A stretch of DNA of 64,000 nucleotides, from NCBI GenBank assembly GCA_905215555.1, contig CAJMQU010000019.1, positions 15,079-79,078 on the forward strand, given 5' to 3'. The position numbers and the translations under genes were made by a program. The stretch is from an uncultured bacterium. GTDB lineage: Bacteria > Bacteroidota > Bacteroidia > Bacteroidales > Bacteroidaceae. Under the pieces are notes generated by a model. It was not told the origin of the DNA. It saw only the letters and a list, made by a program, of their open reading frames with translations, and did no database searches. Below are positions 37,698-47,340 of the stretch, one piece after another (within the stretch, counting starts at the first letter, position 1; each line of letters opens with the position of its first letter).

Positions 37698-39452
37698 ATG
37701 AAGAAGACATTATTATATGGCATATTTGCCCTGAGCATCGCCTCTGCCACACTTACTTCCTGTGAAGATATGTTTGGAGGCTTCCTCGACAAACAACCCA
37801 GTAATGAATTGACAGGCGAAGAAGTATTCAGTGACTGGAACCTGATGTTACAGTTCCATTACGATACCTACAACTTTCTGCGCCACGGTGCCTGCCGCAT
37901 CAACAATTCATGGCTAGATGCCTCTACAGACCTAGCCGAAACCAGTTATGCTAGCGGTGGTGTGCGTACCACATTCAATATAGGCAATTATTATGGCAGC
38001 GGTGGTGCATCCGAACTAAGCGGTACTTGGGAACATTATTACCGTGGAATTCGCAAATGCAACATGATACTTACGCGCATAGAAAACGTCCCCAAAACTA
38101 TAGACCTGAAAGAAGATGAGTATATCAAACACAAAACTTATATCATCTCTGAAGCGCGTTTCCTGCGTGCTTGGTTCTATTGGGAACTCTTCCTACGTTA
38201 CGGTCCTATTCCTATAGTAACGGAAGTACTCGATCCTAACGGAGATCTATTGAGTAATTATACAACCCGTCCCAATATAAAAGAATACGTTGTTGACTTC
38301 ATCCTAAAAGAACTGAGCGAATGTGAAAAAGGCCTGATGGTTTATAAAGACGCTTCCGACAAAGATGTTGCAGGGCGTATTAGTCAACCCATGGCAAATG
38401 CGCTTTATAGCCGCATCATGTTGTACATGGCAAGTCCGCGTTATAGCAACGAATCAGGAATTACTTGGCAACAGGCAGCCAATGCAGCAAAGAATTTCAT
38501 CGACACCTATGGCAGCAACTACTCTCTGATGCAAGGTACAGATTCAAAGACAGCATTAACCAATGCCTGGTTATTAACTCCATATGAAGAAAGCAATAAG
38601 GAAATGATTTTCTATCGTAACGATGGAACCATCGCATGGGGTGGCATTTTAAATGATACTCCGGTAGGTGAAGGTGGCAACGGCGGTCTCTGTCCGTCAC
38701 AAAACCTGGTAGATATGTATGATATGATCGATGGTAGCTCGCCCTTCCAGGAATATGACGAAACCGGTGCTCCGGTTTATAGAGGAGTTAATCCGAGTAT
38801 CAACACCGCAAGCGGTTACAGCGATGCAAATATGTGGGCCAACCGTGACGGGCGTCTGGCAGCCTCTATTCTTTATAACGGTGTGTCTTGGGGTAATGGT
38901 ATCATCAATGTCGTCAAAGGACAACGTGATAATCCTGTAGGAAATGCCAACGCCACTCCAACCGGTTATTATGTACGCAAATATATTCCTGAAACCATAT
39001 TGAGTGCAAACCATAGTGGTAATTCACGTCGCCTCTGGACAATTATCCGTTATGCAGAAATCCTGCTGAATTATGCCGAAGCACTGAACGAAGTACAAGG
39101 TCCTTGCCAGGAAGTATATGATCTGCTCGACCAGATTCGCCATCGTGCAGGCATTACAGGAGACGTTGCCGACCGCACAGATTTGAACACCAAAGAAAAG
39201 ATGCGCAACTTCATCCGCAAGGAACGCACCGTAGAATTGGCATTCGAAGAACATCGTGCATGGGATGTACGCCGTTGGAATGTAGCAGAAGAAGCATTGG
39301 GACGCAATATCATTGGCATTGATGTAGCTGCCAACGGTAGCATCACCCGTAAAGTAGCCCAAGAACGCGTATTTCAGAAGAAAATGTACCTCTATCCTAT
39401 CCCTGAGGGAGAATATTGGAAGACAGGAATTGAAAACAATCCGGAATGGTAA
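37698..39452 (+). CDS. SusD-like surface lipoprotein (arabinan PUL, pair 1)
   Basis: 584 aa, lipoprotein signal with Cys at residue 22 followed by Glu-Asp. SusD core motifs: EARFLRAWFYWELFLRYGPIPIV, MWANRDGRLAASI, RYAEILLNYAEALNEVQ, ERTVELAFEEHRAWDVRRW, and a C-terminal NNPEW. Partner lid of the SusC protein encoded immediately upstream (5 bp gap). Confidence 0.96.
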   Translation: MKKTLLYGIFALSIASATLTSCEDMFGGFLDKQPSNELTGEEVFSDWNLMLQFHYDTYNFLRHGACRINNSWLDASTDLAETSYASGGVRTTFNIGNYYGSGGASELSGTWEHYYRGIRKCNMILTRIENVPKTIDLKEDEYIKHKTYIISEARFLRAWFYWELFLRYGPIPIVTEVLDPNGDLLSNYTTRPNIKEYVVDFILKELSECEKGLMVYKDASDKDVAGRISQPMANALYSRIMLYMASPRYSNESGITWQQAANAAKNFIDTYGSNYSLMQGTDSKTALTNAWLLTPYEESNKEMIFYRNDGTIAWGGILNDTPVGEGGNGGLCPSQNLVDMYDMIDGSSPFQEYDETGAPVYRGVNPSINTASGYSDANMWANRDGRLAASILYNGVSWGNGIINVVKGQRDNPVGNANATPTGYYVRKYIPETILSANHSGNSRRLWTIIRYAEILLNYAEALNEVQGPCQEVYDLLDQIRHRAGITGDVADRTDLNTKEKMRNFIRKERTVELAFEEHRAWDVRRWNVAEEALGRNIIGIDVAANGSITRKVAQERVFQKKMYLYPIPEGEYWKTGIENNPEW

Positions 39453-39473
39453 TCCTTAAATCAAATATTGAAT

Positions 39474-42400
39474 ATGTATAATTTGAATCATATCATAAAA
39501 AATTTAACAGGAGCAGGCAAAGCCCTGCTGCTGGGAATCCTGCTCATTGCGACCGGCACAGTCTGGGCACAGACCACACAAACATTGAAAGGTCGCATTG
39601 TGGACACCGAAGGCAATCCGGTTGCCGGAGCCGTAATAAATGTTGCAGAAGAAAGCCGTATCGTCCTTTCCGACGAAAACGGTTACTTCAGCCTGAAGAA
39701 CGTTAAAGCGTCTGACGAAATCTGTATCAGCAGTGTGGGATACAAAAATGCGCAAGTAGCAGTAGACTTCAATGGAAATTTCAAAGTTGAATTGCAATCA
39801 GATCTCGACGAATACCTCCATACCACTCCTATAGCGTTCGGACGTAAAGCCAAGAAGCTGGTAACTGAATCGACCTCAGTGGTAACCGGTGAGGAACTTC
39901 AAAAGCATCCTATCACCGTGCTCCAGAATGCATTCACCTCTACCGTTACCGGTATGGAAACCTATGAATGGTCCAGTGAACCGGGATGGACGGAAACAGC
40001 CATGTACATCCGCGGTATCCGTACCATGAACACCGGAGCACGCGCTCCGCTAGTTATTGTGGATAATGTAGAACGTGACCTTTCTTTCCTTGACGCATTC
40101 CCTATTGAGAATATCACCATTCTAAAGGATGCTGCCGCTACTGCTATTTACGGTATGCGCGGTGCCAATGGAGCCATTCTGGTAACCACCAAACGCGGTA
40201 GCGCCGGAAAAACAAACATCGACTTCACGCAGGAGGTAGGATTCCAGATGTTAAGTAACAAAATGGAAAACCAGAATTCTTATAACATGGCCCTGACACG
40301 TAACCGGGTGAAATTTCTGGACGGTTCGGATCCTATGTACACCGATGAACAAATTGAAATGTACCGCCGTGTATGTAATGGAGAAGAACTAGAAGGCATC
40401 GATAAGTACAGATACTTCAATACCAACTGGTTCGACGAACTTTACCGCGAAACGGCTCCGATGTACAAGACCAACCTGCAAATCAGTGGTGGTAACGAAC
40501 GTGCCCGTTACTATGTTTCATTCTCTTATCTCCGCCAGGAAGGTATGTGGAATGACAAGTGGACCAATTATAACAAGAATTATAACACCGGCCACACGCT
40601 GAACCGCTGGAATCTGCGTTCCAACATCGACATTGACGTTACAAAATACCTCAACGTATCTCTCGACTTGGGTGGCCGTATCGACAATATTACACAACCC
40701 ACAGAAAGTGTATTCAATCTGACTACCTTCGGAGCAGTTGAAGCCAATCCGATGGAACCGGTTTATACCCCCAATGGTCAGATTTATGCTTCCGCCACCG
40801 CCCAGAACGCTGGTCGTTACCTTGCCGCCTCCGGTCAGGAAAAAAACCGCCGCCGTAATCTGTACTCTACAGTAAATGTCAATGGTGACTTGAGTCCGTT
40901 ATTGAAAGGTCTGAAAGTAAATGCAACCATTAGTTTCGACTCTTACGAAACGTTTGAATCTACCCAGAGAAACAATGTGAATTCATATTACTATGACTAT
41001 ATGAATATGGATGTGACCGACCCGTCGCAATTCACATATAAGCAGCACACCGCTTATTCTGCCTTGAGTGATCCTACGCCCAATCAGCGTGAGTTCTATT
41101 ATAATCTGAACCTGATAGGTGGTCTGAGCTACAGCAACAAGTTCGGTCAACACACCATCGAGGCCCGTGCCTTTGCCCGTGCTTACCGCAACCAGCCCAA
41201 TACGTATGTATCTTCCAACCGTTACCTTTCGTACAACGGACAGGTGACTTACGACTATGCCAACCGTTACATCTTCTCCGGAAACATCTCACGCATGGGT
41301 TGTGATAATTTTAGGGAAGACCAACGTTGGGGAACTTTCTACGGTGCATCCGCAGGTTGGGTAGCTTCCGAAGAGCCCTGGCTGAAGAACAATTCTATCA
41401 ATCTTCTGAAACTTCGTGCTTCTTATGGCCGTTCCGGACAATCCACTACAGGTGGAGGTCGTTATGCCTATCAAAACACATACGGTTCTGCTACCGGTTA
41501 CGGGTTTGGCTATTCCGGTTCTTACGTCAACGGATTTGCAGAAACGATGGCAGGAAACGCCAATAATAAATGGGAAATCTCGGACATGCTGAATATCGGA
41601 TTGGACTTCGATTTCTGGAACAAAAAACTCTATGGTGCAGTCGATGTATTCAAGGAATGGCGTTCCAACATTTTGATTGACCGTACCAGTGTACCTTCTC
41701 TTTTAGGAATCTCCGTGGCAAAAGACTCTTACGGAAAAGCCGAAACAAAAGGTTTTGAAGCAACAATCGGTCATCGCGGCCACATTGGCGACTTCAATTA
41801 TTACGTTGAAGGCATGGTGACCTACAACACCAATAAGATTACAGAAATGGACGAAACAGAACCGAACGTGGAATGGCAGCGCAAAACAGGCAACCGTATC
41901 TATGACTATACTTCCGTAGCCGGTTTGTATGAAAGTTCATTCAGTAACGGTGTAGGTGGTTGGAACCGCTACAAATTCATCCAATGGGCCAGTGACCCTA
42001 ACCTGATTGCAACCAGCCAACAGGATGCTATCGACCACCCGGAAAAGTATCCGTACAACTCGGCTTCCAATGGTGCACAACAACTGGGTACAGCTGTATT
42101 CAAGGATTTGAATGGTGACCGCCAGATTGATTCCAATGACATGATACCGGATACTTACACCATCATTCCGGAACTGATACCGACCATCAACCTCGGTATT
42201 GAATGGAAAGGCTTCGACGCACGCGCTGTATTCACCGCTTATCTGAACCGTGACGTATTCCTTTCTCCGGCTGTGGCCTGGTCGGGATGGGGTAACCAAG
42301 GTACTCATGAAGTAGTAAAAACGTGGGGCTATTATACAGATGATCCGCTTGACCCCCGCAATACAAACGCCACCTATCCTCGTCCAACTTACGGCAGCTA

Positions 42401-42683
42401 CAACGCCATAGACAGCGACCGTGCTACAGGAACTTACCAGAATGACATCTGGATTGTGAACGGCAATTTCTTGTCACTCCGCAACGTTGAAATAGGCTAT
42501 TCATTACCCAAGCGATTAATAGCAAAGGCCAACCTGACCAAGTGCCGCCTCTACTTCAGCGGATATAACCTCTGCACATGGAGTAGCATACCCGATGGTT
42601 GTGACCCGGAAAAGCCGATGAGTTACGTATGGTGGTATCCGAAAACCCGGACATTTACATTCGGTATAAACATTGGTTTCTAA
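39474..42683 (+). CDS. SusC-like TonB-dependent transporter (arabinan PUL, pair 2)
   Basis: 1069 aa from ATG 39474; a TTG two codons earlier is unlikely. Signal peptide (about 12-33), carboxypeptidase-regulatory-like domain (about 37-110, LKGRIVDTEGNPVAGAVINV), a divergent TonB box region (PIAFGRKAKK instead of the VVVGYG form), plug (YIRGIRTMNTGARAPLVIVDN, IYGMRGANGAILVTTKRG), barrel ending in GF. It lies 21 bp after the first SusD gene. Sequence is clearly different from the pair-1 SusC, so the two pairs may take different arabinan fragments. Confidence 0.96.
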   Translation: MYNLNHIIKNLTGAGKALLLGILLIATGTVWAQTTQTLKGRIVDTEGNPVAGAVINVAEESRIVLSDENGYFSLKNVKASDEICISSVGYKNAQVAVDFNGNFKVELQSDLDEYLHTTPIAFGRKAKKLVTESTSVVTGEELQKHPITVLQNAFTSTVTGMETYEWSSEPGWTETAMYIRGIRTMNTGARAPLVIVDNVERDLSFLDAFPIENITILKDAAATAIYGMRGANGAILVTTKRGSAGKTNIDFTQEVGFQMLSNKMENQNSYNMALTRNRVKFLDGSDPMYTDEQIEMYRRVCNGEELEGIDKYRYFNTNWFDELYRETAPMYKTNLQISGGNERARYYVSFSYLRQEGMWNDKWTNYNKNYNTGHTLNRWNLRSNIDIDVTKYLNVSLDLGGRIDNITQPTESVFNLTTFGAVEANPMEPVYTPNGQIYASATAQNAGRYLAASGQEKNRRRNLYSTVNVNGDLSPLLKGLKVNATISFDSYETFESTQRNNVNSYYYDYMNMDVTDPSQFTYKQHTAYSALSDPTPNQREFYYNLNLIGGLSYSNKFGQHTIEARAFARAYRNQPNTYVSSNRYLSYNGQVTYDYANRYIFSGNISRMGCDNFREDQRWGTFYGASAGWVASEEPWLKNNSINLLKLRASYGRSGQSTTGGGRYAYQNTYGSATGYGFGYSGSYVNGFAETMAGNANNKWEISDMLNIGLDFDFWNKKLYGAVDVFKEWRSNILIDRTSVPSLLGISVAKDSYGKAETKGFEATIGHRGHIGDFNYYVEGMVTYNTNKITEMDETEPNVEWQRKTGNRIYDYTSVAGLYESSFSNGVGGWNRYKFIQWASDPNLIATSQQDAIDHPEKYPYNSASNGAQQLGTAVFKDLNGDRQIDSNDMIPDTYTIIPELIPTINLGIEWKGFDARAVFTAYLNRDVFLSPAVAWSGWGNQGTHEVVKTWGYYTDDPLDPRNTNATYPRPTYGSYNAIDSDRATGTYQNDIWIVNGNFLSLRNVEIGYSLPKRLIAKANLTKCRLYFSGYNLCTWSSIPDGCDPEKPMSYVWWYPKTRTFTFGINIGF

Positions 42684-42702
42684 TATGAAAAACAGAGCAA
42701 TT

Positions 42703-44520
42703 ATGAAAAAAATATTCAGATATATGGCAGCCGCACTGCTGGCTGTAAATTTCGCCTCTTGCAGCGACTTCTTAGACAAAGAGGTAGACCTAAGCTTGGA
42801 TGCAGAACAGGTATTTCAAAAATTTGAGAATACCCGCGGCTATCTGGCAAACATCTATACTTACCTTCCAGATGCGTTCGTAGGTTATACAGATGGCCAG
42901 TTCCGTGGTGCATCACGTGACTGTATGACAGATAATGCACTCTCTTTTTGGAGTGTGCATTACTATCACAGTGTATTGACAGATGCTTATCCGGCAACCA
43001 ACCATCCGTTTGCAGCGGATTTTTGGCCCAAGAATTTCAGAGGTATCCGTGCCGCCAACAACTTCCTGAAATATGCCCGCGAAAGCGTTGTGAAGAATAC
43101 TGAAATGGAGGGTGACGACAACCGTTTATACGACCGTTACATGGCTGAAGCCCGACTGCTCCGTGCCATCTTCCACTTCGACCAAGCCTGTTGGTTTGGC
43201 GATATTCCTATCGTAGGTGAAGATGAGAACGGCGAACCCATTATTTTCGAATATACCAATCCGGAACAAATGAACATGGCACGCACCAATTGTGCCGATG
43301 CACTGAAGTGGATTGCCAACGAATGTGATAAAATAAAAGATGTGTTGCCGTTCCGGTATGCCCAAGAAGAACTGAACTGGGGACGCGTAAATGGTGCGGC
43401 TGCTTATGCCCTGAAAGCAAGAGCACTGTTGTACAGGGCATCGGCCTTGCACAATCCCAATAATGATGTTACCTGGTGGAGAGAAGCTGCAACGGCCGCA
43501 ACGGACTTCATCACAAAGAACAAAGCACAGAGGAATCCGTACAGACTCTACACCACGACAGATAATGATCCAAATAAGAACTACTATGAATGTTTCATTT
43601 CTACGCCTCACCTGAACAACGAATACATCTTGAGTCGTTCAGAGTGGCAAACTCGTGAAATTGAGCTGTTCCTAGCTCCCTGTGGATTCAGTGGCAGTGC
43701 GAAATCAACTGGGCGTACCGGCCCGACACAAAACCTAGTGGATAGTTATGAAACCAAGAATGGCTTACCCATAGACAAGGATCCATCTTACGATCCGCAA
43801 AATCCGTACGCCAACCGTGACCCACGTCTAGAACAAACCATCCTGCACCATGGTTCTATTTGGGGAGACGCCAAACAGGACGAAGAGCGTGAAGTGGATG
43901 TGACTTACGGTTCCGGCAAGGATTATCACGAGCTTCACGGTGGAACACTGACTGGATATTACACCAAAAAATTCCTGAATAACATGTCGTTCAAGAGCCC
44001 GACTACTTATACGCATGCCTGTCCTATCTTCCGCTATGCCGAAGTATTGCTAAATGCAGCTGAAGCTATCAACGAAGCTGAAGGTCCGGAAAATGCTTAT
44101 CAATATGTAAACGAAGTGCGTGCCCGTGTAGGCATGCCACCCTACAGCGGAATGAGCCAGTCACAGCTTCGCGAACGTATCCGCAACGAACGCCGCATCG
44201 AACTTTGCTTCGAAGATCACCGTTTCTTCGATGAACGCCGCTGGAAGTTGTTCGAAGGCAAAAGTGCCGCCAGCGAAAAGAATCTGCCCTACTATCAGCA
44301 AGTTTATAACCTTTACGGTGTAGCTGTAACTCCGGGGCAAAGCACAGTATTCAATTACGGTCCGGCAGAAATGCACCAATCACGTGCTTTCAATAGCCCG
44401 AAGAACTACTACTTTCCGATACCGGATGCTGAAATCAAGAGATTGCCTAACTTAAAGCAGAATCCTGGTTGGGAGATGAGTGCCTCTTCAGGCAGCGAGG
44501 CCAAAACATCTGCTGAATAA
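42703..44520 (+). CDS. SusD-like surface lipoprotein (arabinan PUL, pair 2)
   Basis: 605 aa from ATG 42703, giving a normal lipoprotein signal (Cys 20); ATG 42685, one base after the susC stop, would add six residues. SusD motifs: EARLLRAIFHFDQACWFGDIPIVGED, YANRDPRLEQTI, FRYAEVLLNAAEAINEAE, ERRIELCFEDHRFFDERRW. A Ser/Glu-rich tail follows the usual QNPGWE end. Followed by a perfect hairpin at 44541. Confidence 0.95.
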   Translation: MKKIFRYMAAALLAVNFASCSDFLDKEVDLSLDAEQVFQKFENTRGYLANIYTYLPDAFVGYTDGQFRGASRDCMTDNALSFWSVHYYHSVLTDAYPATNHPFAADFWPKNFRGIRAANNFLKYARESVVKNTEMEGDDNRLYDRYMAEARLLRAIFHFDQACWFGDIPIVGEDENGEPIIFEYTNPEQMNMARTNCADALKWIANECDKIKDVLPFRYAQEELNWGRVNGAAAYALKARALLYRASALHNPNNDVTWWREAATAATDFITKNKAQRNPYRLYTTTDNDPNKNYYECFISTPHLNNEYILSRSEWQTREIELFLAPCGFSGSAKSTGRTGPTQNLVDSYETKNGLPIDKDPSYDPQNPYANRDPRLEQTILHHGSIWGDAKQDEEREVDVTYGSGKDYHELHGGTLTGYYTKKFLNNMSFKSPTTYTHACPIFRYAEVLLNAAEAINEAEGPENAYQYVNEVRARVGMPPYSGMSQSQLRERIRNERRIELCFEDHRFFDERRWKLFEGKSAASEKNLPYYQQVYNLYGVAVTPGQSTVFNYGPAEMHQSRAFNSPKNYYFPIPDAEIKRLPNLKQNPGWEMSASSGSEAKTSAE

Positions 44521-44540
44521 TAAAAAAACATTGTAACTCC

Positions 44541-44565
44541 CCCGGATGATGCAACATCATCCGGG
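44541..44565 (+). promoter_or_regulatory. Intercistronic hairpin after the second SusD gene
   Basis: Perfect 11-bp stem CCCGGATGATG (44541-44551) / CATCATCCGGG (44555-44565) with a CAA loop, flanked by AACT and AGTT that can extend it. No T-run follows, so it is not a standard terminator. It probably protects the 3' end of the susC/D message or lowers expression of the downstream genes (inference). Confidence 0.65.
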
Positions 44566-44597
44566 CAGTTGCCTAAACTCATTAAAATTCCAAGAAT

Positions 44598-45023
44598 ATG
44601 AAACTTAATAAATGGTTAAACATACTAATGGTGAGTTGCTCATTGCTAATCGGTTTTACCGCTTGTGACGATGATGACAATGATAGCCATGAACTTTCTC
44701 TCGGTGCACCTGTACTGACCGAGATTTCCGCTCCTACCGCGATCGCAACTTCCGATGTAATGGTCCGCCAGCAAGATTTGGATGAAGGTACAATCAGAGT
44801 AATGGCCTATGGCTTCTGCTATGATACCTCCAAGAATCCGACCATCTACAGTGCTACGGTAAAGGCACTTCCTGAAAATGGTAAAATGGAAGCGACACTG
44901 ACGGAGCTGACTGACAATACTGTGTATTATGTACGGGCATTCGCCACTCTTTATCCCAATGGAGTAATCTATTCGTCCGAGGTGGAAATGACGGTAGGAG
45001 TTACAGAAACCCTTACTGAATAA
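44598..45023 (+). CDS. Small FN3-like surface lipoprotein of the arabinan PUL
   Basis: 141 aa. Lipoprotein signal (Cys 23) followed by four Asp, the acidic pattern used for surface export in Bacteroides. The rest is one fibronectin-III-like domain (about 35-135) with YGFCYDTSKNPTIYS and YYVRAFATLYPNG. This is closely similar to the N-terminal domain of the next gene's GH43 (KGICYDTQSNPTISS, YYAKAFTTIANGNPVYS), so one probably arose from the other. Function unknown; a spacer or glycan-binding role at the cell surface is possible. Encoded between SusD and the surface GH43. Confidence 0.75.
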   Translation: MKLNKWLNILMVSCSLLIGFTACDDDDNDSHELSLGAPVLTEISAPTAIATSDVMVRQQDLDEGTIRVMAYGFCYDTSKNPTIYSATVKALPENGKMEATLTELTDNTVYYVRAFATLYPNGVIYSSEVEMTVGVTETLTE

Positions 45024-45124
45024 GCCTATATCAATTACGGGTTACAAACTAAAAGTATCTGCTATTAGTGTTGTAACTCGTAACTTATATTTTTATAGTA
45101 TTAATTACTAATGATGACTTACTT

Positions 45125-47038
45125 ATGAAGCACTCCAAATGGACCTTATTACTGATTGGTAGTTTTCTTTTATCAGGAGCATGCAGTAGTGATAGCAATG
45201 AGCCCGATACAAATGAGACGACAATTTCCATTTCAACTCCTTCTGTAATCAATGTTACAGATGATAAAGCAAATATAGTTGCGACTATCACGACCAATAC
45301 CCCCTCTGCAATATTAAAGAAAGGTATTTGTTATGATACTCAATCCAATCCGACAATTTCCAGCCGGACTGTTGAAATGAGCAGCGCAGGTCTGTCGCTC
45401 AACCTGACACTATCGGATCTTGAGCCTGAAACGAAGTACTATGCCAAAGCTTTTACTACTATAGCCAATGGAAATCCTGTCTATTCAACAGAAATTTCGT
45501 TCACAACAACACCCCGTAACATTACTTCCGAATTGGACAATTACAAGGCACCTGCATACCCTGACGATTATACAAATATCAAAGAATGGAGCCACAGAAA
45601 CCAATGGAATTTAGCCAATGTACATGACCCCAGTGTAGTATTGGCCGAAGACGGATACTATTATATGTATCAGACAGATGCTTCGTATGGCAATGCACAT
45701 GAAGCCGGCGGTCATTTCCATTGCCGCCGTTCCAAAGACCTCGTGAATTGGGAGTACATGGGAGGTACCATGCAGTCATTACCCAATTGGGTGATTCCTA
45801 AATTAAATGAAATACGCGAAACCATGGGGTTGAGTGCCGTTCATCCCGACATAAAAAGTTTTGGCTACTGGGCGCCTTGTGTCCGTAAAATCAGAAACGG
45901 ACTCTACCGTATGTATTACTCCATCGTCTGCCCCGGCCGACTCAACGGTGAACATACCTGGAGCGAACGCGCTTTCATCGGCATGATGGAAAATACCGAT
46001 CCAGCCAACAACGCAGGATGGGAAGACAAGGGGTACATCATTACAAACGCCTCGGACAGAGACCTGAATTTCAATGTTGAGCCAAATGATTGGGCAAACT
46101 GTTACTATAAATGGAACGCAATCGACCCTAGTTATATTATCGATAAAGATGGCAAGCACTACCTGATTTACGGTTCATGGCATAGTGGCATAGCAGCGTT
46201 GGAAGTAGATGCAACCACCGGAAAGCCATTGAATATGCTACCCAATCCTTGGGGAACAGAAGAAGAGATAGCCGCCTACGGAGAATTGCTCGTAACCCGC
46301 CAAATGGGAAACCGCTGGCAGGCGTCCGAAGGACCGGAAATCATTTATAACCCGAATACCGGATATTATTACCTATTCGTGGCTTATGATGCATTGGAAG
46401 TACCTTACAATACACGCGTATGTCGTTCTCAAAATCTGTTAGGCCCATATATCGGCATTGACGGCACTAATCTCACCAGATATGGCGGTGAGATGTTTCC
46501 AGTCGTTACGCATCCTTATAAATTCAGCAATAGCAATGGATGGGTAGGTATCTCCCACTGCGCCATCTTTGATGATGGAAATGGTAATTGGTATTATGCC
46601 TCACAAGGACGTTTACCCAATGACGTACCAGGCATCAATAGCAGTAATGCCGTGATGATGGGGCATGTACGTTCCATCAGATGGACGAGTACAGGATGGC
46701 CGGTAGTGATGCCGGAACGATATGGTGCCGTACCTCTAGTGCCCATTACAGAAGATGAATTGATCGGGAATTGGGAACATATAGACCTCTCCTACTCTTA
46801 CGGAAAACAGAAAACATCCAATACAATGACACTGTCTGCCGATCATAAAGTGACCAACGGTTCATGGAAAGGTGCAACATGGAGCTATGACACAGACAAC
46901 CAGCGTATCACATTCAGCAATGGGGTGGAAGTATGCCTGCAACGTGAAGCAGATTGGGAAGCCAGTCCACGAACCCATACGATTGTTTATGCAGGTTATA
47001 CCAACAGTAAGACTTATTGGGGCAAAAAGAAAAAATGA
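45125..47038 (+). CDS. Surface GH43 endo-arabinanase with N-terminal FN3-like domain
   Basis: 637 aa. Lipoprotein signal (Cys 20) followed by SSDSNEPD, an acidic stretch consistent with surface display. FN3-like domain about 33-130; GH43 propeller about 155-520 with base VHDPSVV (D168), NAIDPSYIID (D334) and acid SEGPEIIY (E402); C-terminal small beta domain (about 540-637, ELIGNWEHIDLSYSY). Expected to be the outer endo-acting enzyme that starts arabinan breakdown before SusC/D import. Positional match to BT0360. Last gene of the PUL; no clear terminator follows. Confidence 0.94.
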   Translation: MKHSKWTLLLIGSFLLSGACSSDSNEPDTNETTISISTPSVINVTDDKANIVATITTNTPSAILKKGICYDTQSNPTISSRTVEMSSAGLSLNLTLSDLEPETKYYAKAFTTIANGNPVYSTEISFTTTPRNITSELDNYKAPAYPDDYTNIKEWSHRNQWNLANVHDPSVVLAEDGYYYMYQTDASYGNAHEAGGHFHCRRSKDLVNWEYMGGTMQSLPNWVIPKLNEIRETMGLSAVHPDIKSFGYWAPCVRKIRNGLYRMYYSIVCPGRLNGEHTWSERAFIGMMENTDPANNAGWEDKGYIITNASDRDLNFNVEPNDWANCYYKWNAIDPSYIIDKDGKHYLIYGSWHSGIAALEVDATTGKPLNMLPNPWGTEEEIAAYGELLVTRQMGNRWQASEGPEIIYNPNTGYYYLFVAYDALEVPYNTRVCRSQNLLGPYIGIDGTNLTRYGGEMFPVVTHPYKFSNSNGWVGISHCAIFDDGNGNWYYASQGRLPNDVPGINSSNAVMMGHVRSIRWTSTGWPVVMPERYGAVPLVPITEDELIGNWEHIDLSYSYGKQKTSNTMTLSADHKVTNGSWKGATWSYDTDNQRITFSNGVEVCLQREADWEASPRTHTIVYAGYTNSKTYWGKKKK

Positions 47039-47119
47039 GATAGCTTTCTGTTCATACCCGAACATAGTCATCCTATATCTGAACCGTACCAGGTACGTAA
47101 TATCTCCGTAGTCTATAGG

Positions 47120-47207
47120 CATGGAGCAAGTACGGACCTGATACGGAGCAGATACGAAGATAACAGGAAGATACTATGGAGACAGCACGGAGATACCACA
47201 GTCTTGC
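47120..47207. repeat. Degenerate 11-bp tandem array
   Basis: Seven or eight head-to-tail 11-bp units starting at 47120, 47131, 47142, 47153, 47164, 47175, 47186 and (weak) 47197, consensus close to ATACGGAGATA. It fills much of the 302-bp gap between the arabinan GH43 and the ara operon promoter. One unit is about one helical turn. Apart from this array and the promoter at 47262-47298 nothing else was seen in the gap. Confidence 0.65.
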
Positions 47208-47261
47208 CACCCGGCATCTTAGGCAGTTTTTTCGCTTTTATGTTACATAACATATAGTAGT

Positions 47262-47298
47262 GTGTTTGATACACTCAAATAAAGTGTTACTTTTACAC
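47262..47298 (+). promoter_or_regulatory. ara operon promoter with two operator dyads
   Basis: Promoter: TTTG (47265-47268), 19 bp, TACTTTTA (47288-47295, one mismatch to the -7 consensus). Two dyads cover it: GTGT-N5-ACAC (47262-47274) over the -33 box and GTGT-N7-ACAC (47284-47298) over the -7 box, with starts 22 bp apart and each followed by a TCAAA or CCAAA tail. A repressor bound here would block RNA polymerase; AraR, encoded third in this operon, is the obvious candidate. Confidence 0.65.
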
Positions 47299-47340
47299 CC
47301 AAAATTAGATAATTATCTCATTTACATTAAACATAGAACC

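Noticed and set aside
47260..47340. Longer mutarotase start near 47260
   Set aside because: It lies inside the promoter; ATG 47341 gives a lipoprotein signal.
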